The position numbers were made by a program, and so were the translations under genes. This document shows positions 34,758 to 42,071 of a stretch of 64,000 nucleotides of DNA, one piece after another. Where the stretch lies: contig DKPJ01000008.1 in assembly GCA_002480085.1 (NCBI GenBank), positions 243,096-307,095 of the forward strand, read 5' to 3'. The notes under the pieces are model-generated. The model made no database searches. It was not told the DNA's origin and was given only the letters and a program-made list of their open reading frames with translations. Numbering within the stretch: position 1 is the first letter of the stretch; each line of letters opens with the position of its first letter. Origin of the DNA: Enterobacteriaceae bacterium UBA7338. Lineage in GTDB: Bacteria > Pseudomonadota > Gammaproteobacteria > Enterobacterales > Enterobacteriaceae.

Positions 34758-35207
34758 CTAGTCCTGTAAGCGGGCGATCTCTTCGCCAAATTCGCGGATA
34801 TCTTCAAAGCTGCGGTAGACGGAGGCAAAGCGGATATAGGCCACTTTATCGAGCTTCTTGAGCTGCTCCATGACCAGGTTGCCAATCATCTTGCTGGGGA
34901 TCTCGCGTTCACCGGTGGCCCGCAGCTGGGATTTAATATGGTTGAGGGCCATCTCGACGTCGTCAGCGCTGACCGGACGTTTCTCCAGCGCCTTGAGCAT
35001 GCCGCTGCGTAATTTGTCTTCGTTGAACGGCTCGCGAACCTCGTTGCTCTTCACCACGCGCGGCATTACCAGCTCGGCCACTTCGAAGGTTGTAAAGCGC
35101 TCGTTGCACACCAGGCACTGGCGGCGGCGGCGAACGGAGGAGCCTTCGCCCACCAGGCGAGAGTCAATTACTTTGGTATCCACGGCGAAACAGAATGGGC
35201 AATGCAT
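34758..35207 (-). CDS. nrdR: NrdR, repressor of ribonucleotide reductase genes
   Basis: 149-aa repressor with an N-terminal zinc ribbon (CPFC at residues 3-6 and CLVC near 31-34, with the Arg-rich SSVRRRRQCLVC segment) and a C-terminal ATP-cone domain (about 49-139) that senses dATP/ATP. It represses the nrd operons through NrdR boxes elsewhere in the genome. First gene of the rib-nus-thi operon. Confidence 0.98.
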   Translation of the reverse strand: MHCPFCFAVDTKVIDSRLVGEGSSVRRRRQCLVCNERFTTFEVAELVMPRVVKSNEVREPFNEDKLRSGMLKALEKRPVSADDVEMALNHIKSQLRATGEREIPSKMIGNLVMEQLKKLDKVAYIRFASVYRSFEDIREFGEEIARLQD

Positions 35208-35240
35208 ACGGCGTCCTGAAGATAATATTAACTGAAATCT

Positions 35241-35268
35241 ATTTTAACCTGATATGCCGCGACAACAA
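35241..35268 (-). promoter_or_regulatory. Candidate promoter of the nrdR operon
   Basis: On the minus strand TTGTTG, a 16-bp spacer and TAAAAT lie about 35 bp upstream of the nrdR ATG. Reasonable sigma-70 match; it also marks how close the foreign cassette could start without damaging nrdR expression. Confidence 0.5.
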
Positions 35269-35496
35269 AGGCATCAGCACTTTTGGGATAAAGGATCGAT
35301 GGCAAGCGTGCCACCATCACAGAGTCAATAGTCAAAATCATTGCAATATCGCAAAGTTGGCTTTGATAAGGATGTGCATGTGCTAGTGGTAATCAGGAGT
35401 GTTAGCTCTGCAACATTATGCTACTTCAGATGCTTACAACATGCATGAAATGAATGCCATGCCTAAAGGCGTGACAACTAGCAAGGATTTCAGGCT
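35269..35496 (+). promoter_or_regulatory. Upstream region of the lysozyme/LprI cassette
   Basis: AT-rich non-coding stretch between the nrdR promoter and the cassette. The best sigma-70 match is TTGCAA (35341-35346), a 17-bp spacer and TGATAA (35364-35369). The ribosome-binding site of the first gene is AAGGA about 9 nt before ATG 35497, and a TAG in the same frame 18 bp upstream of the ATG excludes a longer start. No integrase remnant, tRNA fragment or flanking direct repeat was recognised. Confidence 0.4.
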
Positions 35497-36417
35497 ATGT
35501 TACATCACCCTCCCCGCATTTTTCGACCCAAAGCCTCTGTGGGCGTGTTCGGTACCAATAACGCCGATGATGTAAAAACACTTCAAAGGATGATCATTGC
35601 GGCCGGATATAATCATATAAATGGTAACAATCTACATGCTACTGGCAACTGTGATCCACAAACTCAAGCAGCTATCATTTGGTACCAGCGACTACTGAAC
35701 ATGTCTCCATCGGGCTTAGTTCATCCCCAAGAGATCTGGTTTTTTACTATGTTTAATCAGGCTATCGCACCGCACTGGCGTCCATACGATACGGGCCCTT
35801 TATACGTCAGTGAAGGCCAAATAACGTTCGATGCGGAAGGTATGGACTACCTGACAGCAGTAGAGCCCTTCAGTCAACCAGTGAATACAAAGAACTTTTC
35901 TCGCATTTTACACTGGCCCCAATACGCATCAGGAGTCACTCTAGGGCGAGGGTATGATATGAAAGAGCGCAGCTCAGGTCAGATAATAGCAGAGCTAAGG
36001 CAAGCAGGAATCGAAGAGTACAAGGCAATAATTTGCTCAAAAGCAAGTGGCCTGTCTGGTAAACGGGCAACGACTGGCTTTATAAAAGCTTATGGCCCAC
36101 TAGTTGGAGAAATAACACATCTCCAGCAAATTAAACTTTTTGAAATATCTTACCGAGTGAAGAAAAATTACGCAAAAGGGGTTTACTTTCGTTACTCACA
36201 TCATATACATAATGCTCTTTCATGGGATAACCTTGAATACAAGATTCGAGAAACATTCGTAGATATTGTCTACCAAGGAATCCCCAAGCTTGGCCCCTTA
36301 ATTGAACTTATTGCTGCTGGGGGAAGTAAGCAGGACATGATCGAAAATCTTCAAAATGACCCTAACGAGAAAAAATATGGTGAAAGGCTTAGGGCACGTA
36401 TAAGGAACTTACAATGA
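35497..36417 (+). CDS. Peptidoglycan-binding, pesticin/T4-lysozyme-like hydrolase (putative antibacterial effector)
   Basis: 306 aa, not an E. coli K-12 gene. Residues about 15-90 look like a PG_binding_1 domain (DDVKTLQRMIIAAGY, then GNCDPQTQAAIIWYQ and SGLVHPQEIW). Residues about 103-290 resemble the lysozyme-like domain of pesticin: candidate catalytic Glu123 (YLTAVEPF), Thr148 and Asp154 in SGVTLGRGYDMKERS, which line up with the Glu/Thr/Asp set of T4 lysozyme and pesticin. No signal peptide or membrane helix, so it cannot reach peptidoglycan by Sec. Its base composition is clearly more AT-rich than its neighbours. The stop overlaps the next start (ATGA). I infer a contact-delivered or lysis-released muramidase; a phage-type endolysin is the alternative. 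Confidence 0.72.
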   Translation: MLHHPPRIFRPKASVGVFGTNNADDVKTLQRMIIAAGYNHINGNNLHATGNCDPQTQAAIIWYQRLLNMSPSGLVHPQEIWFFTMFNQAIAPHWRPYDTGPLYVSEGQITFDAEGMDYLTAVEPFSQPVNTKNFSRILHWPQYASGVTLGRGYDMKERSSGQIIAELRQAGIEEYKAIICSKASGLSGKRATTGFIKAYGPLVGEITHLQQIKLFEISYRVKKNYAKGVYFRYSHHIHNALSWDNLEYKIRETFVDIVYQGIPKLGPLIELIAAGGSKQDMIENLQNDPNEKKYGERLRARIRNLQ

Positions 36418-36878
36418 ACACAATTATCAGAGTATTACTTGCGGCCATTATGGCACTGTACTCCATTGATTCAATGGCAAAAACAGCGAAAATAGACGAT
36501 AGCAAAGACGTTAGTGAATGTATCAAAAAATTCAAAAATGAAAATATAGAATGCCTGGACGACGTACTACACAACTCCGAGGAGCAGCTTAACAAAGCTT
36601 ACCTCGCCAAGCTCAATAAAATTAAGAAAACGTCCCCAGATGAATGGTGGATGGGTGATGAGCAACAGAAAAAAGAAGCCATCGATTCATTCATGGCAAA
36701 TCAGAAAAAATGGATTGAATACAGAGATAGCTTTTGCGGTGTTGCTTTGTGGTCCTATCAAAACTCTGACCATCTCGGTGAGGCGCAAACTAGCTGCGAG
36801 ATAAATATGAATAAAAGGCGTCTGGAGGAAATTTCCTTGATTCAGATCCCGTCCGAAACGGAAGGTGAAACCCCATAG
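36414..36878 (+). CDS. LprI-type (DUF1311) exported lysozyme-inhibitor-like protein (putative immunity protein)
   Basis: 154 aa with a Sec signal peptide (MNTIIRVLLAAIMALYSIDSMA, cleavage near residue 22) and a mature domain with four cysteines (36, 47, 108, 128), enough for two disulfides. The SEEQLNKAYLAKL helix and the QKKWIEYRDSFC block are the usual marks of the LprI N-terminal family; Mycobacterium LprI inhibits lysozyme. Start codon overlaps the upstream stop by four bases (ATGA), so synthesis is coupled to the lysozyme-like gene. A periplasmic inhibitor paired with a peptidoglycan hydrolase lacking a signal peptide suggests immunity against the same enzyme injected by kin. It is as AT-rich as its partner. 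Confidence 0.7.
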   Translation: MNTIIRVLLAAIMALYSIDSMAKTAKIDDSKDVSECIKKFKNENIECLDDVLHNSEEQLNKAYLAKLNKIKKTSPDEWWMGDEQQKKEAIDSFMANQKKWIEYRDSFCGVALWSYQNSDHLGEAQTSCEINMNKRRLEEISLIQIPSETEGETP

Positions 36879-36903
36879 CGTCCTACACACCTCAAACCCA
36901 GCG

Positions 36904-36954
36904 CGATTTCCTGCCGGGCCTCTCCTTACAGACAGGAAATCGGACATTTTGTCC
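36904..36954. repeat. Inverted repeats between the cassette and yajI
   Basis: CGATTTCCTG (36904-36913) and CAGGAAATCG (36933-36942) form a perfect 10-bp inverted pair with a 19-nt loop. The right arm runs into a second palindrome GGACATTTTGTCC (36942-36954). TAAAAT at 36964-36969, 17 bp after CGGACA (36941-36946), may be the yajI promoter. The first structure may end the cassette transcript, though no T run follows at once. Confidence 0.6.
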
Positions 36955-37008
36955 ATTCCTGCCTAAAATCTCCTTACTAGCACTAACTCGTTTAAGGAAA
37001 CCGTTATC

Positions 37009-37551
37009 ATGACAAGACGTTATCTGAAGCTCGCCCTGCTGGGGAGCCTGTTTACCCTTAGCGCCTGCGCCCAGCAGAGCGAGGTGCGCCAGCTGCATCA
37101 GAGCGTGAGCACGCTCAATAAAGAGATGACTAAGCTCAACCAGGAGACGGTGAAAATCACCCAGCAGAACAGCCTGAACGCGAAGTCTGAGAGCGGCGTC
37201 TACCTGCTGCCGGGTGCCAATACTCCGGCGCGGCTGAACAGCCAGCTCGGCATGCTGCGCATGTCGCTGAAGGATATCGCCCCTAACGCCAGCGGAACGC
37301 GCCTGACGCTGCTCATTCAGGGTGAGTCGAATACGCCGCTGCCGGCCTTTAGCGGCACCGTCGAGTGGGGACAAATTCAGGGCACGACGGAGAACTATCA
37401 GGAGGTTAACGTGCAGAACCAGCTGATCAGCGCTCCGGCCAGCACCCTCGCGCCGAGCGACGTCAGCGTCCCGCTGCAGCTCAACGGCATCACCCCCGAA
37501 CAGCTTGGCTTTATCCGCATTCACGACATTCAGCCTGCCAATATGCAGTAG
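37009..37551 (+). CDS. yajI: YajI, DUF3251 outer-membrane lipoprotein
   Basis: 180-aa lipoprotein. Signal peptide MTRRYLKLALLGSLFTLSAC with lipidated Cys20 and Ala at +2 (outer-membrane sorting). A coiled-coil stretch with regular hydrophobic spacing follows (about 25-55, HQSVSTLNKEMTKLNQETVK), then a beta-rich DUF3251 domain. Function unknown; in E. coli it also lies between nrdR and tsx in this orientation. The codon and base composition return to that of the surrounding chromosome here. Confidence 0.92.
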   Translation: MTRRYLKLALLGSLFTLSACAQQSEVRQLHQSVSTLNKEMTKLNQETVKITQQNSLNAKSESGVYLLPGANTPARLNSQLGMLRMSLKDIAPNASGTRLTLLIQGESNTPLPAFSGTVEWGQIQGTTENYQEVNVQNQLISAPASTLAPSDVSVPLQLNGITPEQLGFIRIHDIQPANMQ

Positions 37552-37860
37552 CGTCACATCTGGTTACTTTCTGTAAGGGCGCAGCGCCGCCCTTCGCTTT
37601 TTACTGACCTGTTACCCCACCTTTTTACCGCCGCTTACCTACCGCAAATATTGGCAACACCGCGGAATGTCAGTACAATCGCCCCGTTTTATCTACGCAA
37701 ACGTGAACGCAATCGATTACGTACGTGATAGATATGTGAAACAAGACATATTTTTGTGAGCAAGGAAACTTATAATAGGCCCGCAGAAACACGAAACATT
37801 TTGAAAAGCATCAACAGCGTTCTTTCGATCCCGTCAGGGACTTCAATCAGTGGCATAAAT
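37552..37860 (+). promoter_or_regulatory. tsx: tsx promoter and regulatory region (309 bp)
   Basis: Contains ACGCAAACG (37695-37703) followed by a CytR/PurR-type half-site cluster up to about 37722, a CRP-like TGTGA-N6-ACATA (37735-37750), and a perfect -10 TATAAT (37771-37776) without a good -35, as expected for an activator-dependent promoter. E. coli tsx is controlled by CRP, CytR and DeoR. The leader to the ATG is about 80 nt. Confidence 0.6.
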
Positions 37861-38745
37861 ATGAAAAAAACATTACTCGTCGCCGGTGCGGCACTCGCGC
37901 TCTCCTCCACCTTCGCCGTCAATGCGGCTGAAACCAGCAACAGCGAGTTCGTCTCCGACTGGTGGCATCAGAGCGTTAACGTGGTAGGTAGCTACCACAC
38001 CCGTTTCGGACCGACCATTCGTAACGATACCTACCTGGAGTACGAAGCGTTCGCTAAGAAAGAGTGGTTTGACTTCTATGGCTACATGGATGCACCGGTG
38101 TTCTTCGGTGGTAACAGCACCGCGCAGGGTATCTGGAACCACGGCTCCCCGCTGTTTATGGAGATTGAACCGCGCTTCTCCATCGACAAGCTGACCGGCA
38201 CCAGCCTGGCGTTTGGTCCGTTTAAAGAGTGGTACTTCGCGAACAACTACATCTACGACATGGGCCGCAACAAAGCGGGCCGTCAGAGCACCTGGTACAT
38301 GGGTCTGGGTACGGATATCGATACCGGCCTGCCGATGAGCCTCTCCCTGAACGTTTATGCTAAGTACCAGTGGCAGAACTACGAAGCGGCGAACGAGAAC
38401 GAGTGGGATGGCTACCGCTTCAAGGTGAAATACTTTGTGCCGCTCACCCAGCTGTGGGGCGGCCAGCTGAGCTATATCGGCTTCACCAACTTTGACTGGG
38501 GTTCCGAGCTAGGCGACAAAGATTTCCGCGATCAGAACGGCATGCAGGCGCGCACCAACGACTCCATCGCCTCCAGCCACATTCTGGCCCTGAACTACGA
38601 TCACTGGCACTACTCTGTGGTGGCGCGTTACTGGCACAACGGTGGCCAGTGGAACGACGATGCCAGCCTGAACTTTGGCAGCGGCAACTTCAACGTCCGC
38701 TCTACCGGTTGGGGTGGTTACCTGGTGGCAGGTTACAACTTCTAA
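37861..38745 (+). CDS. tsx: Tsx, nucleoside-specific outer-membrane channel
   Basis: 294 aa from ATG 37861 (MKKTLLVAGAALALSS), E. coli length. Signal peptide cleaved after VNA (near residue 22). The mature part is a 12-stranded beta-barrel rich in Trp and Tyr, ending in aromatic GGYLVAGYNF, the outer-membrane insertion signal. It admits nucleosides and deoxynucleosides and is also a receptor for phage T6 and colicin K in E. coli. An in-frame start at 37756 lies in the promoter region and is rejected. Confidence 0.97.
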   Translation: MKKTLLVAGAALALSSTFAVNAAETSNSEFVSDWWHQSVNVVGSYHTRFGPTIRNDTYLEYEAFAKKEWFDFYGYMDAPVFFGGNSTAQGIWNHGSPLFMEIEPRFSIDKLTGTSLAFGPFKEWYFANNYIYDMGRNKAGRQSTWYMGLGTDIDTGLPMSLSLNVYAKYQWQNYEAANENEWDGYRFKVKYFVPLTQLWGGQLSYIGFTNFDWGSELGDKDFRDQNGMQARTNDSIASSHILALNYDHWHYSVVARYWHNGGQWNDDASLNFGSGNFNVRSTGWGGYLVAGYNF

Positions 38746-38773
38746 GCTTGCCGGGCCTACAAAAAGCACGAAA

Positions 38774-38812
38774 CGTAGGCCGGATAAGCGCAGCGCCATC
38801 CGGCGTCAGGCA
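38774..38812. repeat. REP element between convergent tsx and secF
   Basis: gtaggccggataagcg, a 2-nt loop, then cgccatccggcgtcaggc. A half-unit gcttgccgggcctac (38746-38760) directly after the tsx stop may be a degraded second REP. Confidence 0.82.
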
Positions 38813-38813
38813 T

Positions 38814-38844
38814 AAAAAAAGCCAGCTTAGCGCTGGCTTTTTTA
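38814..38844. terminator. Bidirectional terminator between tsx and secF
   Basis: AAAAAAAGCCAGC-ttaG-CGCTGGCTTTTTTA, A run and T run on either side, directly after the REP and 15 bp from the secF stop. Confidence 0.88.
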
Positions 38845-38859
38845 TTGGCGGAGATTTTA

Positions 38860-39831
38860 TTACGGCAGAATGGACGGCTGATCCGCCCCCTCTTTCTCCA
38901 CCTTCTGCTGCAGCAGATGCTCACGCTTCATCCCAAGCTTCAGCGCCAGCGCCGAGGCCACGTAGATGGACGATGCCGTACCGATGGAAACACCGATCAG
39001 CATGGTCAGCGAGAAGCCCTGCAGCATTGCGCCACCGAAGAGGTAGAGCATCAGGATCACCACTAAGGTGGTGCCCGAGGTGATCAAGGTACGGTGCAGC
39101 GTCTGGGTCAGCGACACGTTAAAGATCTCGTAAGGCGTCCCGCGACGAATTTTGCGGAAGTTCTCACGAATACGGTCGGAAACCACGATGCTGTCGTTCA
39201 GCGAGTAACCGATAACGGACATCAGCGATGCCACGATGGTCAGGTCGATCTCGATATGGAACAGCGACAGCACGCCCATGGTAATGATCACGTCGTGCGC
39301 CAGGGCGATAACCACCCCCGCCGCCAGACGCCACTCGAAGCGGAAGCCAACGTAGACAAGGATAGAGATCAGCGCCACCAGCAGCGCCATCGCACCGTTC
39401 TGTGCCAGATCGGCACCGACGCTTGGCCCCACGAACTCGATGCGTTTTACCGCCGCGTTCTGGCTGGTGGCCTCGTTAATCACGCTCACCACTTTGCTGC
39501 CCAGCGCCTGACCGCCGGTGGCCCCTTCGGCAGGCGGCATGCGCACCATGATGTCACGGCTGCTGCCGAAGTTCTGCAGCAGCGGATCCTCAAAACCGGC
39601 TTTCTGCAGCGCGTCACGCATCATGTCCATATCGGCCGGTTTTTCCAGCGAGATTTCAATGACCGTACCGCCGGTGAAGTCGAGACCCCAGTTAAAGCCG
39701 CGCACGCCGATGATGATAATCGACAGGATCAGCAGAAAACCGGAGATGCCGAAAGCCCAGTAATCCCAGCGCATAAAGTCATAGACCTTACGCCCGTGGT
39801 TTAATTGTTCAACACTATATTCCTGTGCCAC
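38860..39831 (-). CDS. secF: SecF, protein-export membrane subunit
   Basis: 323-aa RND-superfamily membrane protein with six helices and a periplasmic P1 domain (about 40-130). With SecD and YajC it uses the proton gradient to pull exported proteins through SecYEG. Conserved helix segments include YSLNDSIVVSDRIRENFRK and the N-terminal RGFNWGLDFTGGT. It follows secD by 10 bp and is the last gene of the queA-tgt-yajC-secD-secF run. In E. coli K-12 yajD lies between secF and tsx; it is absent here. Confidence 0.98.
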   Translation of the reverse strand: MAQEYSVEQLNHGRKVYDFMRWDYWAFGISGFLLILSIIIIGVRGFNWGLDFTGGTVIEISLEKPADMDMMRDALQKAGFEDPLLQNFGSSRDIMVRMPPAEGATGGQALGSKVVSVINEATSQNAAVKRIEFVGPSVGADLAQNGAMALLVALISILVYVGFRFEWRLAAGVVIALAHDVIITMGVLSLFHIEIDLTIVASLMSVIGYSLNDSIVVSDRIRENFRKIRRGTPYEIFNVSLTQTLHRTLITSGTTLVVILMLYLFGGAMLQGFSLTMLIGVSIGTASSIYVASALALKLGMKREHLLQQKVEKEGADQPSILP

Positions 39832-39841
39832 AACGCACTCC

Positions 39842-41689
39842 TCAGATAGACAGCTTGTTGATGCGTTTGCCGCCGTACAACAGGTTTACGATGGCACGCG
39901 TACCGACGATGGCGGTAAACATTGACGTCGCCACACCGATACCGGTAGTAATCGCAAAGCCTTTAATTGCCCCGGTGCCTACGGCATACAGGATGATGAC
40001 CTTGATAAGCGTCGTGACGTTGGCGTCAAAGATAGAGCTAAACGCGCCTTTGTAACCCTCGTCAATCGCCTGCTGTACCGAACGGCCGTTGCTCAACTCT
40101 TCTTTGATACGTTCGTTAATCAGTACGTTCGCATCCACCGCGACCGCAAGGGTTAAGACGATCCCCGCGATACCCGGCATGGTCAGGGTTGCCCCCGGCA
40201 GCAGAGACATCACGCCGACGATCAGCACCAGGTTGGCAATGAGCGCAGAGGTGGCGATCAGGCCGAACTTCTTATAGAAGAAGACCATGAAGATGATGGA
40301 GGCTGCGAGGCCCGCCAGACAGGCTTCCAGACCCTGCTGAATGTTCTGCATCCCAAGGGTTGGGCCGATGGTACGCTCTTCAACGATCTGGATCGGGGCA
40401 ATCAGCGCGCCCGCACGCAGCAGCAGCGAGAGCTGACGCGCCTCGTTCGGGTTGTTGATGCCAGTGATGCGGAAGCTGTTGCCGAGGCGAGACTGGATGT
40501 TGGCGATGTTGATCACCTCTTCCTGCTTCACCAGCACGGCACGGCCGTTGGCATCTTTCTTACCGCTGTCCTTGTACTCCACGAAGAGGGTCGCCATCGG
40601 CTTGCCGATGTTGTCCTTGGTGAAGTTAGACATGATGTTACCACCGGCGCTGTCGAGGGAGATGTTAACCTGCGGCTGGTTGTACTCATCCTGGCTGGAG
40701 GTGGAGTCGGTAATGTGATCCCCGGTCAGAATAACGCGTTTATACAGCACAACCGGCTGCCCTTCGCGCATCTGCTTCACTTCCGAGTCGCCCGGCACGC
40801 GGCCTGAGGCGGCTGCGGAGCTGTCCACGTTGGTGTTGACCAGACGGAACTCAAGCGTGGCGGTCGCACCCAGAATCTCTTTCGCGCGCGCGGTGTCCTG
40901 AATACCCGGCAGCTCGACGACAATACGGTCAGCGCCCTGGCGCTGCACCAGCGGCTCAGCAACGCCCAGCTGGTTAACACGGTTACGCAGAATGTTGATG
41001 TTCTGCTGTACCGCGTACTCGCGGGCTTCGCTCAGACGGGCGTCGGTCATCACCGCACGCAGCGCGTTGCCGCCCTGGGTGTTGATAACCAGATCGCGAT
41101 GGCGCGGGGTCAGATAAGAGATGGCGTCGTCACGTGCTGCGCTGTCGCGGAACACGATGCTCATGCCGTAGTTATCTTCTTTACGCACGTTGGTGTAGGC
41201 AATGCCCTTCTCGCGCAGATCGCTGCGCAGGCTGTCCATGTTCTGCTCCTGGAGCTTGCCCAGCGCGGTGTCCATATCCACTTCCATCAGGAAGTGCACG
41301 CCGCCACGCAGGTCGAGGCCGAGCTTCATCGGCTCCGCTTTCAGCATGGAGAGCCAGCGCGGGGTGGCCGGAGCAAGGTTCAGCGCCACAACGTACTTAT
41401 CGCCCAATACGCTCATCATCGCCTCACGGGCGCGCAGCTGCGTATCGGTGGAGTCAAAGCGGGCAAGAATAGCGCCCTCTTCCAGTGCCACAGACTTAGC
41501 GGTGATTTTTTGTTCTTGTAAAGTGTTCTGGACCTGGATCAGCGTTTGCTCACTGGCGGCGACGCCGCGCGCGCCAGTGATTTGAACAGCCGGATCCTCA
41601 CCATAGAGGTTGGGAAGTGCGTAAAGCAGGCCGACGACAATGACGACGACCAGCATAATGTACTTCCACAAAGGATAACGGTTTAACAC
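39842..41689 (-). CDS. secD: SecD, protein-export membrane subunit
   Basis: 615-aa partner of SecF, with six helices and a large periplasmic domain (about 30-450) between helix 1 and helix 2. The conserved GLDLRGGVHFLMEVD segment and the proton-path helix LTLAVAVDANVLINERIKEE (helix 4, with the essential Asp) are intact. E. coli length is 615 aa. It follows yajC by 27 bp. Confidence 0.98.
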   Translation of the reverse strand: MLNRYPLWKYIMLVVVIVVGLLYALPNLYGEDPAVQITGARGVAASEQTLIQVQNTLQEQKITAKSVALEEGAILARFDSTDTQLRAREAMMSVLGDKYVVALNLAPATPRWLSMLKAEPMKLGLDLRGGVHFLMEVDMDTALGKLQEQNMDSLRSDLREKGIAYTNVRKEDNYGMSIVFRDSAARDDAISYLTPRHRDLVINTQGGNALRAVMTDARLSEAREYAVQQNINILRNRVNQLGVAEPLVQRQGADRIVVELPGIQDTARAKEILGATATLEFRLVNTNVDSSAAASGRVPGDSEVKQMREGQPVVLYKRVILTGDHITDSTSSQDEYNQPQVNISLDSAGGNIMSNFTKDNIGKPMATLFVEYKDSGKKDANGRAVLVKQEEVINIANIQSRLGNSFRITGINNPNEARQLSLLLRAGALIAPIQIVEERTIGPTLGMQNIQQGLEACLAGLAASIIFMVFFYKKFGLIATSALIANLVLIVGVMSLLPGATLTMPGIAGIVLTLAVAVDANVLINERIKEELSNGRSVQQAIDEGYKGAFSSIFDANVTTLIKVIILYAVGTGAIKGFAITTGIGVATSMFTAIVGTRAIVNLLYGGKRINKLSI

Positions 41690-41716
41690 GGCAGTTCCCT
41701 TTGGGAAAACAGTAGA

Positions 41717-42049
41717 TTACAGCGCCTTCATGGTGCCTTTCGGCAGAACGGCAGCTACGAAGTCACGTTTGATAACCACTTCAGTGGTGTCGTTCAGCGC
41801 GATAGCAATGTAGCCGGTTTCCGCTACTTTGGTTACGCGGCCAACCAGACCACCGTTGGTCAGCACTTCATCACCTTTAGCGATGGAGTCCATCAGCTTT
41901 TTGTGCTCTTTGGTGCGTTTCTGCTGCGGGCGCAGGATCATGAAGTAGAAGATCAGACCGAACACCACCAGCATCAGGATCAGAGACATCGGGCTACCCT
42001 GCGCCGGTGCACCTGTTGCCGCTACAGCATCAGAAATAAAAAAGCTCAT
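41717..42049 (-). CDS. yajC: YajC, accessory subunit of the Sec translocon
   Basis: 110-aa single-helix membrane protein: hydrophobic segment SLILMLVVFGLIFYFMILRPQ (about 20-40) followed by a cytoplasmic domain with KRTKEHKKLMDSIAKGDEVLT and GGLVGRVTKV. It associates with SecDF and YidC. It lies 22 bp after tgt in the operon. Confidence 0.97.
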   Translation of the reverse strand: MSFFISDAVAATGAPAQGSPMSLILMLVVFGLIFYFMILRPQQKRTKEHKKLMDSIAKGDEVLTNGGLVGRVTKVAETGYIAIALNDTTEVVIKRDFVAAVLPKGTMKAL

Positions 42050-42071
42050 TTAAATTCCCTCATTATTAAAA

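Noticed and set aside
35208..37008. Type VI secretion genes (hcp, vgrG, PAAR) or phage lysis genes beside the lysozyme-like gene
   Set aside because: No holin, spanin, hcp, vgrG or PAAR sequence is visible near the cassette; delivery by type VI secretion therefore stays an inference.
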